Source of the DNA: Camelus bactrianus
Taxonomy: Eukaryota > Chordata > Mammalia > Artiodactyla > Camelidae
Reading direction: 5' to 3'
Length of the DNA: 64,000 bases
NCBI RefSeq assembly: GCF_048773025.1
Contig: NC_133543.1
Span: 58,566,104-58,630,103, forward strand
Shown here in pieces: positions 11,733-23,103 of the stretch (position 1 is its first letter; the number at the start of each line of letters is the position of its first letter). Made by a program: the position numbers and the translations under genes. The notes under the pieces are model-generated. The model did no database searches. It was given only the letters and a program-made list of their open reading frames with translations, and was not told the DNA's origin.

Positions 11733-12143
11733 CTGAAAGGGACATTTAATAATGATAAGCACAGAGAGACTGAAGACACAGATATTTATTAGACAACTAA
11801 GGTGTGTTTGACTGCCAGGCATTTCCAACAGCAGAATCTAATATGCAGACACAAAGATATTAAGATTCTTTTGTGTGTAACCACACAGGCAAATCTATTC
11901 CCTATGAAGATGTGTTTTGTTCTATGGCCACATCGTTTGGCTTGATACTAGATAGCAGCTGAATGTGACCTCAGAACCTCTAATTTCCCAAACTCACAAA
12001 GCCTAACATGTATTATTTTCCTGAAAAACATTCTGTTGAAAAAAAGAAATCGTATTTGTAGATATGTTCGTTTGGCTTCTATTATTTACAAAATTACACT
12101 AAATGTATTGTAAGCGAGGATTGATTTTTTTTTTTTAACTTAC

Positions 12144-12170
12144 CTGGAGGCTTCATCTCAAGTTTGATTT
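12144..12170 (-). CDS. TTN: PEVK micro-exon, 9 residues
   Basis: A 27-bp exon reading EIKLEMKPP, with acceptor TTTTGCAG and donor GTAAGT. Despite its size the phase (1 to 1) and both splice sites are clean. It links N2A to the PEVK spring. Confidence 0.9.
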
Positions 12171-12277
12171 CTGCAAAAGAAAAAAAAAATGATGTTTTTT
12201 AAAATTGAGAATGGTCTTGGCAGGCTACTTTGTTTCAGATGGCCGTGTGATTTTAATGGGGTGTTTTGTTCTCTGAC

Positions 12278-12355
12278 CTTTAGTTGTTAAGTACAGCTCT
12301 GCTGTGCTTCTGGCTTCACCTCTCGGCTCCAGTCGAGCAATTACTGAGTAGACAC
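12278..12355 (-). CDS. TTN: N2A Ig domain I83, second half
   Basis: Starts VYSVIARLEPRGEARS and ends AELYLTTK. It supplies strands F and G of the Ig domain begun at 12562-12771, which is split across two exons, unlike the tandem-Ig exons. VYSV replaces the usual YxC, so the domain lacks the F-strand cysteine. The N2A-PEVK junction is the segment affected in the mouse mdm muscular dystrophy allele. Confidence 0.92.
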
Positions 12356-12561
12356 CTAAGGGAAAAAATCACAAAACGCTTGCTTTCTGATATGTTTGCA
12401 AATAACATTTCTTTATTTCCAAACAGCAAGTACTTATTTATATTCCTCTTTCCTAAAAAAGTAATCTAGATAGAATTACAACGTTTAAGGGTAAACTAGG
12501 ACAGAAATCTAAAAACAAAGTTTAAATTCTAAATTCACAGGGACACTGTCTATTAAGTTAC

Positions 12562-12771
12562 CTTCGTCATCTGGGGTCACGTTGTGGATGGTCATATAAT
12601 GGCACCGACCATCATTCCTAAAGTTGTATTTCTGGCTCTCGGTCAGTTCTGTTGGCCCTTTGTACCATGTTACAATGGCGTCATCAAAGGACACTTCACA
12701 CTCGAAGGTGGCAGATTGATGTTCACTCACCACGATGTTCTGTATGCGCCTCGTAAACTGAATTGGTTCAG
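12562..12771 (-). CDS. TTN: N2A Ig domain I83, first half
   Basis: Starts AEPIQFTRRIQNIVVSEHQS. The B-strand Cys is in ATFECEVSF, the core Trp in IVTWYKGPTEL, and the exon ends VTPDDEG. It is the last Ig domain before PEVK. In the family, N2A Ig domains near here bind calpain-3. Confidence 0.94.
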
Positions 12772-14425
12772 CTGTTTAAGTACAAAAAGAGTTCAAAGTT
12801 AGATTGCACAGGGAAGAATTTCTTTCGCTGTGCTTTCCCCCCAAGACGTTTAAAGTCTCCATCTTTTTATCCAACTGGAAAATAGCAGAAAAAAGGCTGA
12901 AAATATAAAACAAGAAGAAAGTGCACTTCTTTGCATCAGTAACAAAAAATTATCCCAAGATTTCAGTGTATTCCTACAGGATCAAAGTATGAAAGTGTAA
13001 AGAAATCCTTGAAAGTCCTTAAAATACTTACATGAAGGCAATAGTCCAGGGTGCTTATACCCCAAAGTCAAATTTAAACTTGAAAAATGTTAGTGAAATG
13101 GGAGGTTCTAAATAAACGGAACATAAACTTAATTTTACTGTATACTTTATTCCCCCTGAAATTCTTCCTTTCCTCTGTAAAATAATTCTGCTTGCTATTC
13201 AGGATTTAGAATTGCTTATTAGTTGACCTGTATAACTCCTGTGAAATAATTTCAAACTTAATAGGAAATCTGTACTTCTAAATTTCAAAGGATTCATTTT
13301 CAAGGGTTCTGAAACCTGCTTTGCAAGCACCTTGGGGCAGGCATGGAGTCCATCCACTGGGGACAGCAGGGTGTTTAGTAGAATGGCCTGGAGTGGAGGT
13401 CTTTCTGCAAAATTGTATCTGGAAGGCTGGAATGAACATCTTAGATGTCATACGTACTCTGGTGAGCTTTTTTTTAAGGATCGTACAAAAATATGCGATT
13501 AGTTTTTAAAATAAGTGGTTTCAACTGGATCCTTTAAATTGAAAACTATTTAAAATTTTTGAATGTAAACTACAACCTTGCTATCGACTGGAAAGCAAGT
13601 CAGAAAAGTTGAAATAGTTATGTAACTAAGAAGTCATATGGTTGTTATTTCAACAGCTCTCAATGGGCTCCAACACCTGGAAGCAGAGGCTATCAACAGA
13701 GTCAAATGTTGCTGAATACAGCTTCAGGATGTCTCCGGACAGTGCCTGCAATCCACGATTAGGAAACAAATATTGTGGCACCTAAATCCTGAGATTCCAC
13801 TTCATTTCAGAGATTCAGAAGGCTGGAATGTGATATTCTTAGGAAATAATTATTTTTTTTAAATAGCTGCTAATCACACATCACATATGTTGTTAATTTT
13901 ATAAAGTTTCATATAGATAGAGTCAGACTGATTCCTATAAACAAAATGTCAACTTCTAGCCAAAATCCTCTAGACAGCCATGAAATCTGGTTCGTTCCAA
14001 GATTTCTTTCTAGGATTCAAAATCATAGATATGAGAATTATGGAGTTTAGTAGATTTGTAAAGAATTCCTGGATTTAGCAGAATTATGAAATTTACCAGA
14101 AATAACTGTTAGAAAGTCATTTCTCAGTTTGGATTACCAGAAATAACTGTTAGAAAGTCATTTCTCAGTTTGGACTGAAATCTGCTTCTGGTCAAAAAAA
14201 AAAAAAAAAGAAGAACTATGCAAAAGAAGTGGCATTTATGTGAACACTTCCCTTTTGATTTTGTATGAATTTTGAGATGTGAGTGAATGCTATGAGTTTT
14301 GTGTGTTGGGAAATGAGCACACACGAACACTTTGAGACACATCTGACGGCAGGGTTGCAGAGGTCCTGCACAACATTTGCCACTGACCCATGCTGTAGTA
14401 ACTCCAGCCGTGGTCTGTCACCCAC
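12772..14425 (-). other. N2A intron, 1.65 kb
   Basis: It holds a perfect 41-bp tandem duplication (14093-14174) and a 16-base A run (14194-14209). Nothing else was recognised. Confidence 0.6.
14093..14174. repeat. Perfect 41-bp tandem duplication
   Basis: The unit at 14093-14133 is repeated without a mismatch at 14134-14174. It lies about 250 bp into the intron after the I82 exon. The lack of differences suggests a recent event or an assembly artefact. Confidence 0.95.
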
Positions 14426-14686
14426 CTTCAATTCTGAGCTCTGCTGAAGTTTCAAGGTCTTCGTATTTGCAGGTGTACTGGCCCTGGTCTTCTGCTCGAA
14501 CATCTGCAATGGTCAGCTTATGGACTTTATGTTCCACTTCAGTCTTATATCTACCTTGGGGTTTAAAGATTCTGCCATTTCTGAACCATTCTGATTTTAC
14601 ATTAGGCACAGAAAACTGGCATGTCATGGTGCAAGTCTGGCCTTCTTTCAAAGTAACATCCTGAAGATGCCGTTCCCAAGCAGGCT
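14426..14686 (-). CDS. TTN: N2A Ig domain I82
   Basis: Starts EPAWERHLQDVTLKEGQ. The B-strand Cys is in CTMTCQFSV, the core Trp in KSEWFRNGRIF, and the F-strand Cys in DQGQYTCKYEDL. The exon is 261 bp, shorter than the tandem-Ig exons. It is part of the N2A signalling hub that binds calpain-3 and stress-response ankyrin-repeat proteins in the family. Confidence 0.95.
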
Positions 14687-14786
14687 CTGTTGGGATGATA
14701 CAATTCACATTTTGTTCAATATCACATGTGATACACTCAACAGTAAACTAATCTCACAAGTTTTTTTTTTAAACTCCTCTACTTAC

Positions 14787-15054
14787 CAATTACAGTTAGT
14801 TTAGCACTAGCGATGTGTGGACCACACACCAATCTATAATTGCCCTGATCTTTAAGTTGACAGTTTCTGACTCTGAGTGTATGTCGATCACCATCAATGC
14901 TTATTTCAAATTTATCACTGGGTTCCAGTTTTTCAGTCCCTTTGTACCATGAAAGCTTGATTTCTGGATAATTAATCTTAATGTCAATTTCAAACACAGC
15001 ATCGTTATCTTTCAAAACTGTCTGATTTTCAATGTCCTTGATCAGAGTGACAGG
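14787..15054 (-). CDS. TTN: N2A Ig domain I81
   Basis: Starts PVTLIKDIENQTVLKDND in phase 0, unlike nearly all other exons. The core Trp is in KLSWYKGTEKL, followed by DQGNYRLVCGPH. The B-strand position is Ile (VFEIDI), so the usual disulfide pair is absent. In published work I81 with the preceding UN2A helix forms the binding site for CARP (ANKRD1). Confidence 0.94.
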
Positions 15055-15150
15055 CTAGGAGAGTAAAGAATTAAAATGCATTAGTCACTCCTTCCGTTGT
15101 AATTGCCAGTAATAATTTGTTCATTTTGTGATCAGCATAATTCAGTTTAC

Positions 15151-15240
15151 CTCTGTCTGGGATAGCCTTTGCTGAATAAATGACACAAGCTCCTCAAATT
15201 CCCTTTCTTCCTTCTCTGACTTCTCTATTTCCTCAATTTC
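15151..15240 (-). CDS. TTN: UN2A linker exon to I81, 30 residues
   Basis: Starts EIEEIEKSEKEEREFEELVS and ends QQRLSQTE. It is phase 0 at both ends and highly charged with a helical heptad-like look, forming the C-terminal part of the N2A unique sequence. Confidence 0.94.
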
Positions 15241-15450
15241 CTGAAGAGAAAAGAAAAGTATTAAGTATTCCATATGAAATAAACTTTGAATTAGAGGATG
15301 CACGATTACATTCAGTTTCCATTCTTGATGCTGCTTAGGCTTTTATTAAATGTTCTTATACAACTGTAGGGTTCTGGACATTCGAAGTGCATATGTTAGA
15401 TGTTTCAAATGTGAAATTTTCAAGATGATACTATTAACAAAAGATCATAC

Positions 15451-15634
15451 CAATCTATGTGTCTCTTCTTCTTGGCTTTGCTTTAGCAATTCAAATGCTT
15501 GAAGAAGACCCCGGAAGTCAGTGATTCCGTACATGCGGGCATATTTTTCATATTCTTTTGGATCAACATTTTTGAGAAGTTCCATGATATCAATTTCCTC
15601 TTCTTCTCCAGCTCCTTTCTTTAAGGCTGGAGTC
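15451..15634 (-). CDS. TTN: N2A unique sequence (UN2A) exon
   Basis: The first base completes a split Lys codon; then TPALKKGAGEEEEIDIMELL, then NVDPKEYEKYARMYGITDFR, ending QSQEEETHRL. It is a charged, predicted-helical insertion between I80 and I81, known as the docking platform for CARP on stretch. Entry is phase 2 and exit phase 0, so it cannot be skipped alone without a frameshift. Confidence 0.95.
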
Positions 15635-16603
15635 CTAAGTGAAATAAGAAATAAACATAGGTCTCTTAGGACATGTGAGGCTACAGTAGAAGACTGTTGT
15701 CGATGGACCAGGAAGTGGGCTCCCGCCAGACACTGAATCTGCCAGCACCTTGATCTTGGACTTCCAGTCTTCAAAACTGCGAGAAGCAAGTTTTTGTTAT
15801 TTATAATCCAAAAAAAGAGAAATAAACATGAATCACCTGTCTTCTACTTATTTTGAATTGTCTATCATTATTCAAGGATTATAACTGTAATTAATTTTTT
15901 TCACAGAGGACTAGTTCTATGTCCTTTATTCAAGAACTATTAATTTTACCATGTTAACCGTGAAACAAACCAAAAATGTGGGTTTGGAGATGCAGTGGAT
16001 TAAGGCTGGAACTGTCATGAAAGTATACAAATCTGATCAAAGAGTTTGTGAATAACAAATATTCTTGTAAACTTCACAATAAAAAGGGTTAATCAAAGAA
16101 TTAAAAGGAAAAACAATAAGAGCAATGGAAAGCACTCATAAAGAATATATATCATATCATGGAAAAGATGTGTAGAAATCAAATGTTGATTAATTGATTA
16201 ACAATGTTGCTGAAATATAATTGGTACTGAAATTACTCGTAATTGTGGAAAATGTCTAAAACAGCTGATCTAGAAAGCCATTCAGAGCATGAGAAATTAC
16301 ACAAAGGAACAAAAATGTCATGCCGACACACACACGGGTTTTTCTATAAGCCACTTCCTTTGTTCAAAATTTTAATAAAAATTTACCTCATTCTCAAAAC
16401 TTTCTCATGATTATGCAGATACTGATATTCATGTACCACTAACTTGCACCCAAATATTGTGTATTTGCTTATCTGTTTCTGTTAAAATGTCTATATGCTT
16501 ATGTTCTTTCACAATCTGGAACCTTGAGGGGACGGTCCATGCTTCTTGAGAGACCCTTTTTGTGAACAGTACATTATTGTGTGTGGTGTTTTACTGAACT
16601 TAC
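15635..16603 (-). other. N2A intron, 1.0 kb
   Basis: AT-rich; nothing recognised. Confidence 0.6.
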
Positions 16604-16889
16604 TTTTTCAGCATTGCTCTAAGGTCTCCTTCAATTTTCTCTTGTTTCTTCCTCTCATCCACCTGTAGATTAACATTACTTTCAATTTCACCATGTTTAT
16701 TAAACGCAACACATCGGTACAATCCAGAGTCGGTTTTTGTGGTGTCTCGAATCTCCAGCTTTGCTTCGTCACCTTTCTGGTGGATGAAAATGCGACCTCC
16801 TTGGTTCAGCTGTCTCCATTTCCCTTTTGTCCATTTAACATTTGGAATTGGATCACCTCCAACTTTTGCAATGAATGTGGCAGTGGTTT
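16604..16889 (-). CDS. TTN: N2A Ig domain I80 with start of UN2A
   Basis: Starts TTATFIAKVGGDPIPNVK. The core Trp is in NVKWTKGKWRQLNQ and the F-strand Cys in DSGLYRCVAFNKHG. It runs on into DERKKQEKIEGDLRAMLK, the first helical part of UN2A, and ends in phase 2. The B-strand Cys is replaced (ATFIAKV). Confidence 0.95.
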
Positions 16890-17010
16890 CTAAGGAATGA
16901 TGAAAACAAATCAGTCACAAATTTAATTTTCCAAAATCAGTTTTTCTGAAATTAAATCAGTAGTAAAAGGCACACGATAGATGAGTATGTACTTTTCATG
17001 AAGTACTTAC

Positions 17011-17103
17011 TTTCGACAACTCTGATACTCTGAGGTTCTGATATGAAGAAGAGTTTTCCGTCTACCGCTGCTTTCTTAGCTGCTGGGACAGCAGCTGGTT
17101 TGT
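17011..17103 (-). CDS. TTN: N2A linker exon, 31 residues
   Basis: Starts DKPAAVPAAKKAAVDGKLFF and ends EPQSIRVVE. It is an Ala/Lys-rich linker plus the first strand of I80. It joins the last tandem Ig (I79) to the N2A element. Confidence 0.93.
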
Positions 17104-17672
17104 CTAGAAAAAAATTTGCATTTTACATGTTTTGTTATCACAATTACCTTAAAATTGTAATAATTTCCTTTGAAAAATAAGCTTTAGGAGTTTGGAAGTG
17201 TCATAAATCACATGAACTCTACATGAGAGTGGATTATAGAAGATAAAGCAGTTTCAGAGACATTTATAACCAGTTGCAGCTATTACCTGCAGACTGGACT
17301 ACAATCACATTAACAGTATCAAATTCTGTATTCCTAGACTTGGCTTTTCTACAGATTTCCTTCAGGGGTACAGCATCAGGCTACCTTAGGTCACAGTATT
17401 ACAGCATCATTTTTGGAACTTCACTTAGTTACATCCTCCTGGATATGGTGAAAAGTGGGTCAAGAAATATGAACCTGGGGTGCTTTCAGAAAGTCTGTCT
17501 GGAAATTATTGCCATTAAATTATCTAATATTTCAATTATAATAAGCAGGTTACAAATTGCAAATGAGCAATAACTGATATTTCTAGAAATATAATTGAAC
17601 TCATTTAAATTGTGCAAAGCAAATAAACGCGAGCAGTTGACTTCATCCAAATAAGTTTCGAGGTGTCTGTAC
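17104..17672 (-). other. Intron, 0.57 kb
   Basis: Nothing recognised. Confidence 0.6.
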
Positions 17673-17960
17673 CTTTAATGGTCACTTTTGATTTGGAAGT
17701 GTCACTTCCAGCCACGTTGGAAGCTTTACACACATAATCTCCTGCATCTCCTTTAGCCACATCCTTGAGTTCCAGCACAGCAGTCCCATTAGCAAAGCTG
17801 AAGCTGCATCTGTCTGAGGGCTTTATTTCCCTGCCAGCCTTCAACCACTGGATCCTGATCGGTTCTGATCCCCTGACATGGCAGCTGAGCTGCATGAATT
17901 CTCCTTCAGTCACTGTTACTGGAGTAAGGTGTTGGTCAAACACAGGTGGCTTCTTTGGTT
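17673..17960 (-). CDS. TTN: Tandem Ig domain I79
   Basis: Last Ig of the tandem array, outside the ten-domain super-repeats. Starts EPKKPPVFDQHLTPVTVT; core IQWLKAGREIK; F strand DAGDYVCKASNVAG; B-strand Cys in MQLSCHVRG. 288 bp. Confidence 0.96.
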
Positions 17961-19655
17961 CTAGAATTAAAAAGGTATCTTCATGAGGAACATTAAATCC
18001 TAGAAAAGAGACAACTTTTGCCTCTCATAGGTAGCACTGGTTTCTAGAGTAGAAATTAATCTTGTGCCTTTCTCTCTGAAAACATTAGTTACCTTTGTTG
18101 GATTTTAAAAACAGAAAAAGGTTTAAAAACAAGCAAAGAATAGAGCCATGCTGCCCATGAATTACCCCAGCATCTGTGTCCTGATTAAGCACTGCAAACA
18201 TTGCACTGGCAGTTACTATAAACTTTGGTGTCATAGAGCACACTGTTGGTTTTCTCAAACCTGCACGCAGGTGGATTTTCACTGAACCCTAAAAACTAAG
18301 GGCTTATTGGAGAATTCTGCTCATGATATGCAGGGCTTGCTAACCCCTTGGTTAGAAAGCCAACCACTGAGTAATCCATGAGCCCACATCTTAATATGTG
18401 ATTTTCTCTGATGTTCATCTTTTGCTATTAAAGGCAGCTACAGTAGCATTTAAAATCCAATCTTTGCCCAAAGGAATTAGGGGCTGAAGCTCAAATGTGC
18501 AACTGAAAACCAATGAAGAAGACAAAAATAATATGATAGGAAGGTCATGAATAACCCGGTATTACGTAATGATTTTATTGAATGGTTCTGAGACCATTCA
18601 ATAAGGCAGTATTCATGACTGGAAAGATGAAAACTTCTGATGTCTACTCTTTTTAAAATTCTACATATAGAAAGCCTCAGAATTCTACAGAAATTATTTA
18701 TCTACTCAATAGCAAAGCCATCTTGAATGTGAATCATGAATATATGTCACCACTAAGCACATGTTTTTCGTTTTACTAAATGTGTTTGAAACTAAATGCG
18801 TTTAAGTCCTATTAAATGAGTGATGAAATTTGAATTATAAGGTAATGATATTAGCTTCTTAGTAATATTAATCTATTAATTATATTAACCTATTGTCTGT
18901 GCACCCTGAAATGGCCAGCTAGACCATCAGAGTTGGTAATTTAGTCCTAGCTTTTCAAGGAGGTTAGCCTGTAAAGTGATTTTGATGAACTGCAACAAAA
19001 TTATCTAGATGAAGCCATTATGGTTAGAGGATCAGAAGGTCTCCTTAAACAATACAGTCTATTTCTTTGCCTCAAGCTATGACTGTGTATTTATTCATAA
19101 TGATATGCAACATACTTCCACACACCTTGTTTTTCTTTTTGAGCAAATTTTACCCTTTTGTATGAGATTAATATTCATTTACAGGCTAAAAGCTTTGGGC
19201 AATACATGTCAGACAGTAATCCTGGAGAAATATCCTTAGAAAAGAGAATGTTTCAGAATGTGATAGAACTCATAATAAGCAAAGCTAATGCAATATTCAA
19301 TGATAAAATTTTTTTAAATTTCAAAACAAATGTGCTTCATAAAAATTTATATGTCACTTATGCATGAATTTCAAAGTAGACTTAGACTTCTAACTACCTG
19401 AGAAAATTTTAGGATATGATTTACAAGCTAAGATACAGTCCATTTATTATATGATACTACTTTGCTGGGCCACGTAATTATATTACAAATAATACATATT
19501 TTTATTAAATATGTGCAATTGTGGCAAATCAATTAAATAATATAGATTTATATCTGTTATAACTTACTGGGTTAAGATGTCAGAACAAACACACACAACT
19601 GTCTAACTGGCAGGAAAGGAAAACCCAACGTCTGGGGGCTGTGAAAGTGACTCAC
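17961..19655 (-). other. Intron, 1.7 kb, before the last tandem Ig exon
   Basis: The longest intron of the tandem-Ig section. AT-rich, with no repeats or exon-like sequence recognised. Confidence 0.6.
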
Positions 19656-19946
19656 CTCTGATGATGATTGAAGATGTACACAGAGCAGAGCCTGCGTCGT
19701 TTGACACTTTGCACGTGTACAGACCAGCGTCGCCCACGCCCGCCTTCCTGACTTGCAGCAGAAGTGCGTTGTTCTTGAAGGTGATTTCACAGTTGGGTGT
19801 TGCATGGATTTCTATATTGTTTTTGTACCAGGCAACAGTTATAGGCTGGGAGCCAGCAACACGGCCCTCGAGTTTGAAAGAATTCCCTTCTGTTTCTTCT
19901 ACTGTCTCCGAAAGTTTTTTAGTGAAACTTGGTGGGATGAGCCGCT
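19656..19946 (-). CDS. TTN: Tandem Ig domain I78
   Basis: Starts ERLIPPSFTKKLSETVEE; core VAWYKNNIEIH; F strand DAGLYTCKVSNDAG. The B-strand position has no Cys (SFKLEGRV). At 291 bp it is the only exon of this length in the array and closes the third ten-domain super-repeat. Confidence 0.96.
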
Positions 19947-20378
19947 CTGTAAGAAAGTTCAAGGATATATGAAACGGAATCCAAAAGTAGGTTATTAATA
20001 GGAAGTTTTCCAAGAAAGAGAAGTCATATTTTTAGTTCAAAGTCAAAGCTGATCAATCAAACACAGTGTATCAGTGTACGTTCCTTAACATTTTGGCCTC
20101 CTTCCACAAGATTATTCTTTGATTTATAGGATAAATGATAAGAATAATTTATGGCCAGTTACAAAATCAGATATTTGTTAAAAGAAATAGGGAGGGTGGT
20201 CTTAGTGCTATGTAGGATATATAAAACTTTTAGAGAAATACAGATTTTAAAAAGATCACTTTTTCTCTAGAGAAACTTATTTCCTTTGAAACATTTTTAT
20301 GTCATTTGTTTTAAAATGCCATAAATATCATTTGTCCTAATAAAAACTGCACCCTTCGGATATGATATACCAAGGTAC

Positions 20379-20666
20379 CTTTTATATTGAGCTGAGCTGT
20401 GCAGGAGTCCTTTCCCACTTCATTGACAGCATAGCAGGTGTACTGGCCAGAGTCTCCTTTGTCTACTTTCAGGATTGTCAGATGGGCACTGTTTTCCAGG
20501 TAACTGATCTGGTAGTTTCCGCCACTTCGTATCTCTCTGTTGTCTTTGGCCCAGGCGACCTTTATTGGCTGTGTCCCAGTAACGTGGCACTCAAAGTCTG
20601 CGCTCTCTCCCACCACAGCATCCACAGGGGCAAGAGGGATGTCGAAGAAGGGTGGGTTCTTCCCCT
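20379..20666 (-). CDS. TTN: Tandem Ig domain I77 (ten-repeat 3, position 10)
   Basis: Starts EGKNPPFFDIPLAPVDAV; B-strand ADFECHVTG; core VAWAKDNREIR; F strand DSGQYTCYAVNEVG. 288 bp. Confidence 0.96.
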
Positions 20667-20805
20667 CTAAGAGGAGAGCAGAAAGACAAGGTTGCAGGCT
20701 CCAGACCTTGATCGTCCCCATCTACACACATCCTCCTTCCCTAATTTCAAATTTGGCTATAAAAAAAATGTAATTACAGAAACAGAAGTTTAAGAATCCA
20801 CAAAC

Positions 20806-21093
20806 CTGTGAGAACAAGTCTGGCACTGGAAGAAGCAGAACCTATAGGATTTGTAGCCGTGCAGGAATACTGGCCTGCAAAACTCCGATCTGTTTGGAAA
20901 ATATTGAGAGTGGCTACATTGTCTAAAAATGATGTTTGTACATTGGGGCCATCTTTCAATGGCCTGCCATCTTTAAACCAAGACACCGAGATAGGTTCCG
21001 ATCCACTGATGGCGCACTCAAAGACAACGGGCAGCCCGACCGTTTCGTGAACATCTCTCAGTTGTCGAGAAAATGATGGTGGAAGCTTTTGTT
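20806..21093 (-). CDS. TTN: Tandem Ig domain I76 (ten-repeat 3, position 9)
   Basis: Starts [19 protein letters not shown]-strand VVFECAISG; core [12 protein letters not shown] strand [14 protein letters not shown]. 288 bp. Confidence 0.96.
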
Positions 21094-21666
21094 CTGTAGG
21101 AATGGAAATTAAGTAATGAATGCTTCTGGACTTTTTCAATGTGCTGAATATTCTCACAATTATTGTTATACAGATAACAGGATTTTTATAAAACTATTAG
21201 GCGGTATTCACATCTCCTGAATTAACTTGGCCACAAGGAAAAGCAGGTAAATTTCTGGAGCAAAAGTTTCACTCTGAGGCCACCCTGATGCATGGTAGGT
21301 ATAAAAATATGTAAGCCAATAAAGAAACTGATTGGTTTAAGGCACATCTCCAATATGTGGCAGATTCTGACTTTTAGATTGCTTTCTAGCAATTTGAATG
21401 AGACACGCATAGGGTGGAATTTAAAAAATACAATTACTCATTTTTCTTGAAATGATGACATGATCCTTCCAACTGAAGATTAGTCATTTTATCTCTCTCC
21501 ATAAAGGTGATAGAAAAAGATAAGCTCCTAACTTGTAGACAGAATTACTTAAGCAGAAAATTTTGCATTTTGAAAGATTGTCCTGAAAAGAAGACCCTCG
21601 CCAGATTTTTTAAATACTGTTCAAAAGAAACATACATTTGTTCATTTTCAAAAATATTGCAATCAC
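21094..21666 (-). other. Intron, 0.57 kb
   Basis: Nothing recognised. Confidence 0.6.
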
Positions 21667-21945
21667 CTTGAACAGTCAGGAAAGTTGATGAAGAAACTTC
21701 TCCCACACTGTTTTCAGCTCTGCATATATATTCACCACTATCATTAGTATCGACCTGGTTGAAAACCAGTGTAGCAACATTATTCCTAAAATGCATTTTG
21801 TAGGTAGCAGTGGGTCTCAATTTTGTATCTCCTTTAAACCAGGACACTGCAATTTCAGGGGACCCAGCAAGTTGACATTGTAAAGAGGCAGAATCTCCAA
21901 CCGTCACCTTCACAGGCTCCAATTGCTTGACAAAATATGGTGGTT
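21667..21945 (-). CDS. TTN: Tandem Ig domain I75 (ten-repeat 3, position 8)
   Basis: Starts [19 protein letters not shown]-strand ASLQCQLAG; core [12 protein letters not shown] strand [14 protein letters not shown]. 279 bp. Confidence 0.96.
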
Positions 21946-22034
21946 CTGTAGCCAAGAGAGGGAATCAGTTACGAAGGAGACACGCTGGTATGGTTATTTA
22001 TGCATAAATATAGGAAAGTACAATCATAACAAAC

Positions 22035-22313
22035 CTAGGATCAGTATTTGTGCTGAACAGGAATCTTTCCCAGAAGCATTTTCAATGTAGCAGTTGTACT
22101 GTCCTGCATCCTCTACTGTGCTACTTGGAATTTCCAGAATTGCCGATCTTTCCGTTGTGGTTATATTACACCTCTGGGAAGGAGCTATGTTTATGCCATT
22201 TTTCTTCCATGTGACTGAAATGGGAGGAGTTCCAGTATATGTGCCTTCTAGGATCAGGGGTTTTCCTTTCTCTATGCTGTAATCATTGAGCTTCTTTACA
22301 AATTTGGCTGGAG
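22035..22313 (-). CDS. TTN: Tandem Ig domain I74 (ten-repeat 3, position 7)
   Basis: Starts APAKFVKKLNDYSIEKGK; core VTWKKNGINIA; F strand DAGQYNCYIENASG. No B-strand Cys (LILEGTYTG), as at position 7 of the other two blocks. 279 bp, easily missed because it lacks an internal early Met. Confidence 0.95.
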
Positions 22314-22425
22314 CTAGAGTAGAGAAATTGAAAACATGAAGTCAAGCACATATACACACAGATACGGACAGGTCTGTTGCTTCATGTACACGACTGAAAA
22401 AATGCAGGACAGCGGTCAAACAAAC

Positions 22426-22704
22426 CTTTCACGTGTAGGTGTGTCGTGTAAGAAGCTTTGCCGGCTTCGTTACTAACGATGCAGGTATATTCTCCACTGT
22501 GTGATGCATCTACATCAAACAGCTCCAGTTCAGCAACTGAATCCTCCAAAGACACATTACATCTGTCCCCTGGTACTATTTCACTGCTACCCTTGAACCA
22601 GCTGACACTGAAAGGGGGTGTTCCTTTCACAATGCTTGTGAAAGTTACATTGGTTCCAGTCAAAACATCCATGAGCTCGGGTTTCTGAACAAAAGATGGT
22701 GGTT
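22426..22704 (-). CDS. TTN: Tandem Ig domain I73 (ten-repeat 3, position 6)
   Basis: Starts EPPSFVQKPELMDVLTGT; core VSWFKGSSEIV; F strand HSGEYTCIVSNEAG. No B-strand Cys (VTFTSIVKG). 279 bp. Confidence 0.96.
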
Positions 22705-22815
22705 CTAAACAAAAAAGCACATACCAGAAAAAGCTTAATACTTTCGAATTTTGATGATTAAAAACGGTTAATCAGTAACAAAATGCAGTTCTGTTTTGCT
22801 GTAGTTTTAACTGAC

Positions 22816-23103
22816 CTCTCACAGTCAAAGGAGCACTGCACTCATCAGAACCAGCTGCGTTGGTAGCTATGCACGTGTAGTCACCAGCGTCTGAGTCTTC
22901 CAGCATGTTCACAGTCAGAGCACAAGTGTTATCCGTGAGGGTGGTCTGGTATTTCCTCCCACTGCTGATCTCACTTCCTTCGTGGAACCAGGAGACAGAG
23001 ATTGGAGGTGATCCATAGACTTTGCACTCCATTATTACCGAGGAACCAGATAGGCCATGGGTCTCTTTCAATTTTCTTGTGAATGAAGGAGGAACAGTTC
23101 GGT
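22816..23103 (-). CDS. TTN: Tandem Ig domain I72 (ten-repeat 3, position 5)
   Basis: Starts DRTVPPSFTRKLKETHGL; B-strand VIMECKVYG; core VSWFHEGSEIS; F strand DAGDYTCIATNAAG. 288 bp. Confidence 0.96.
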
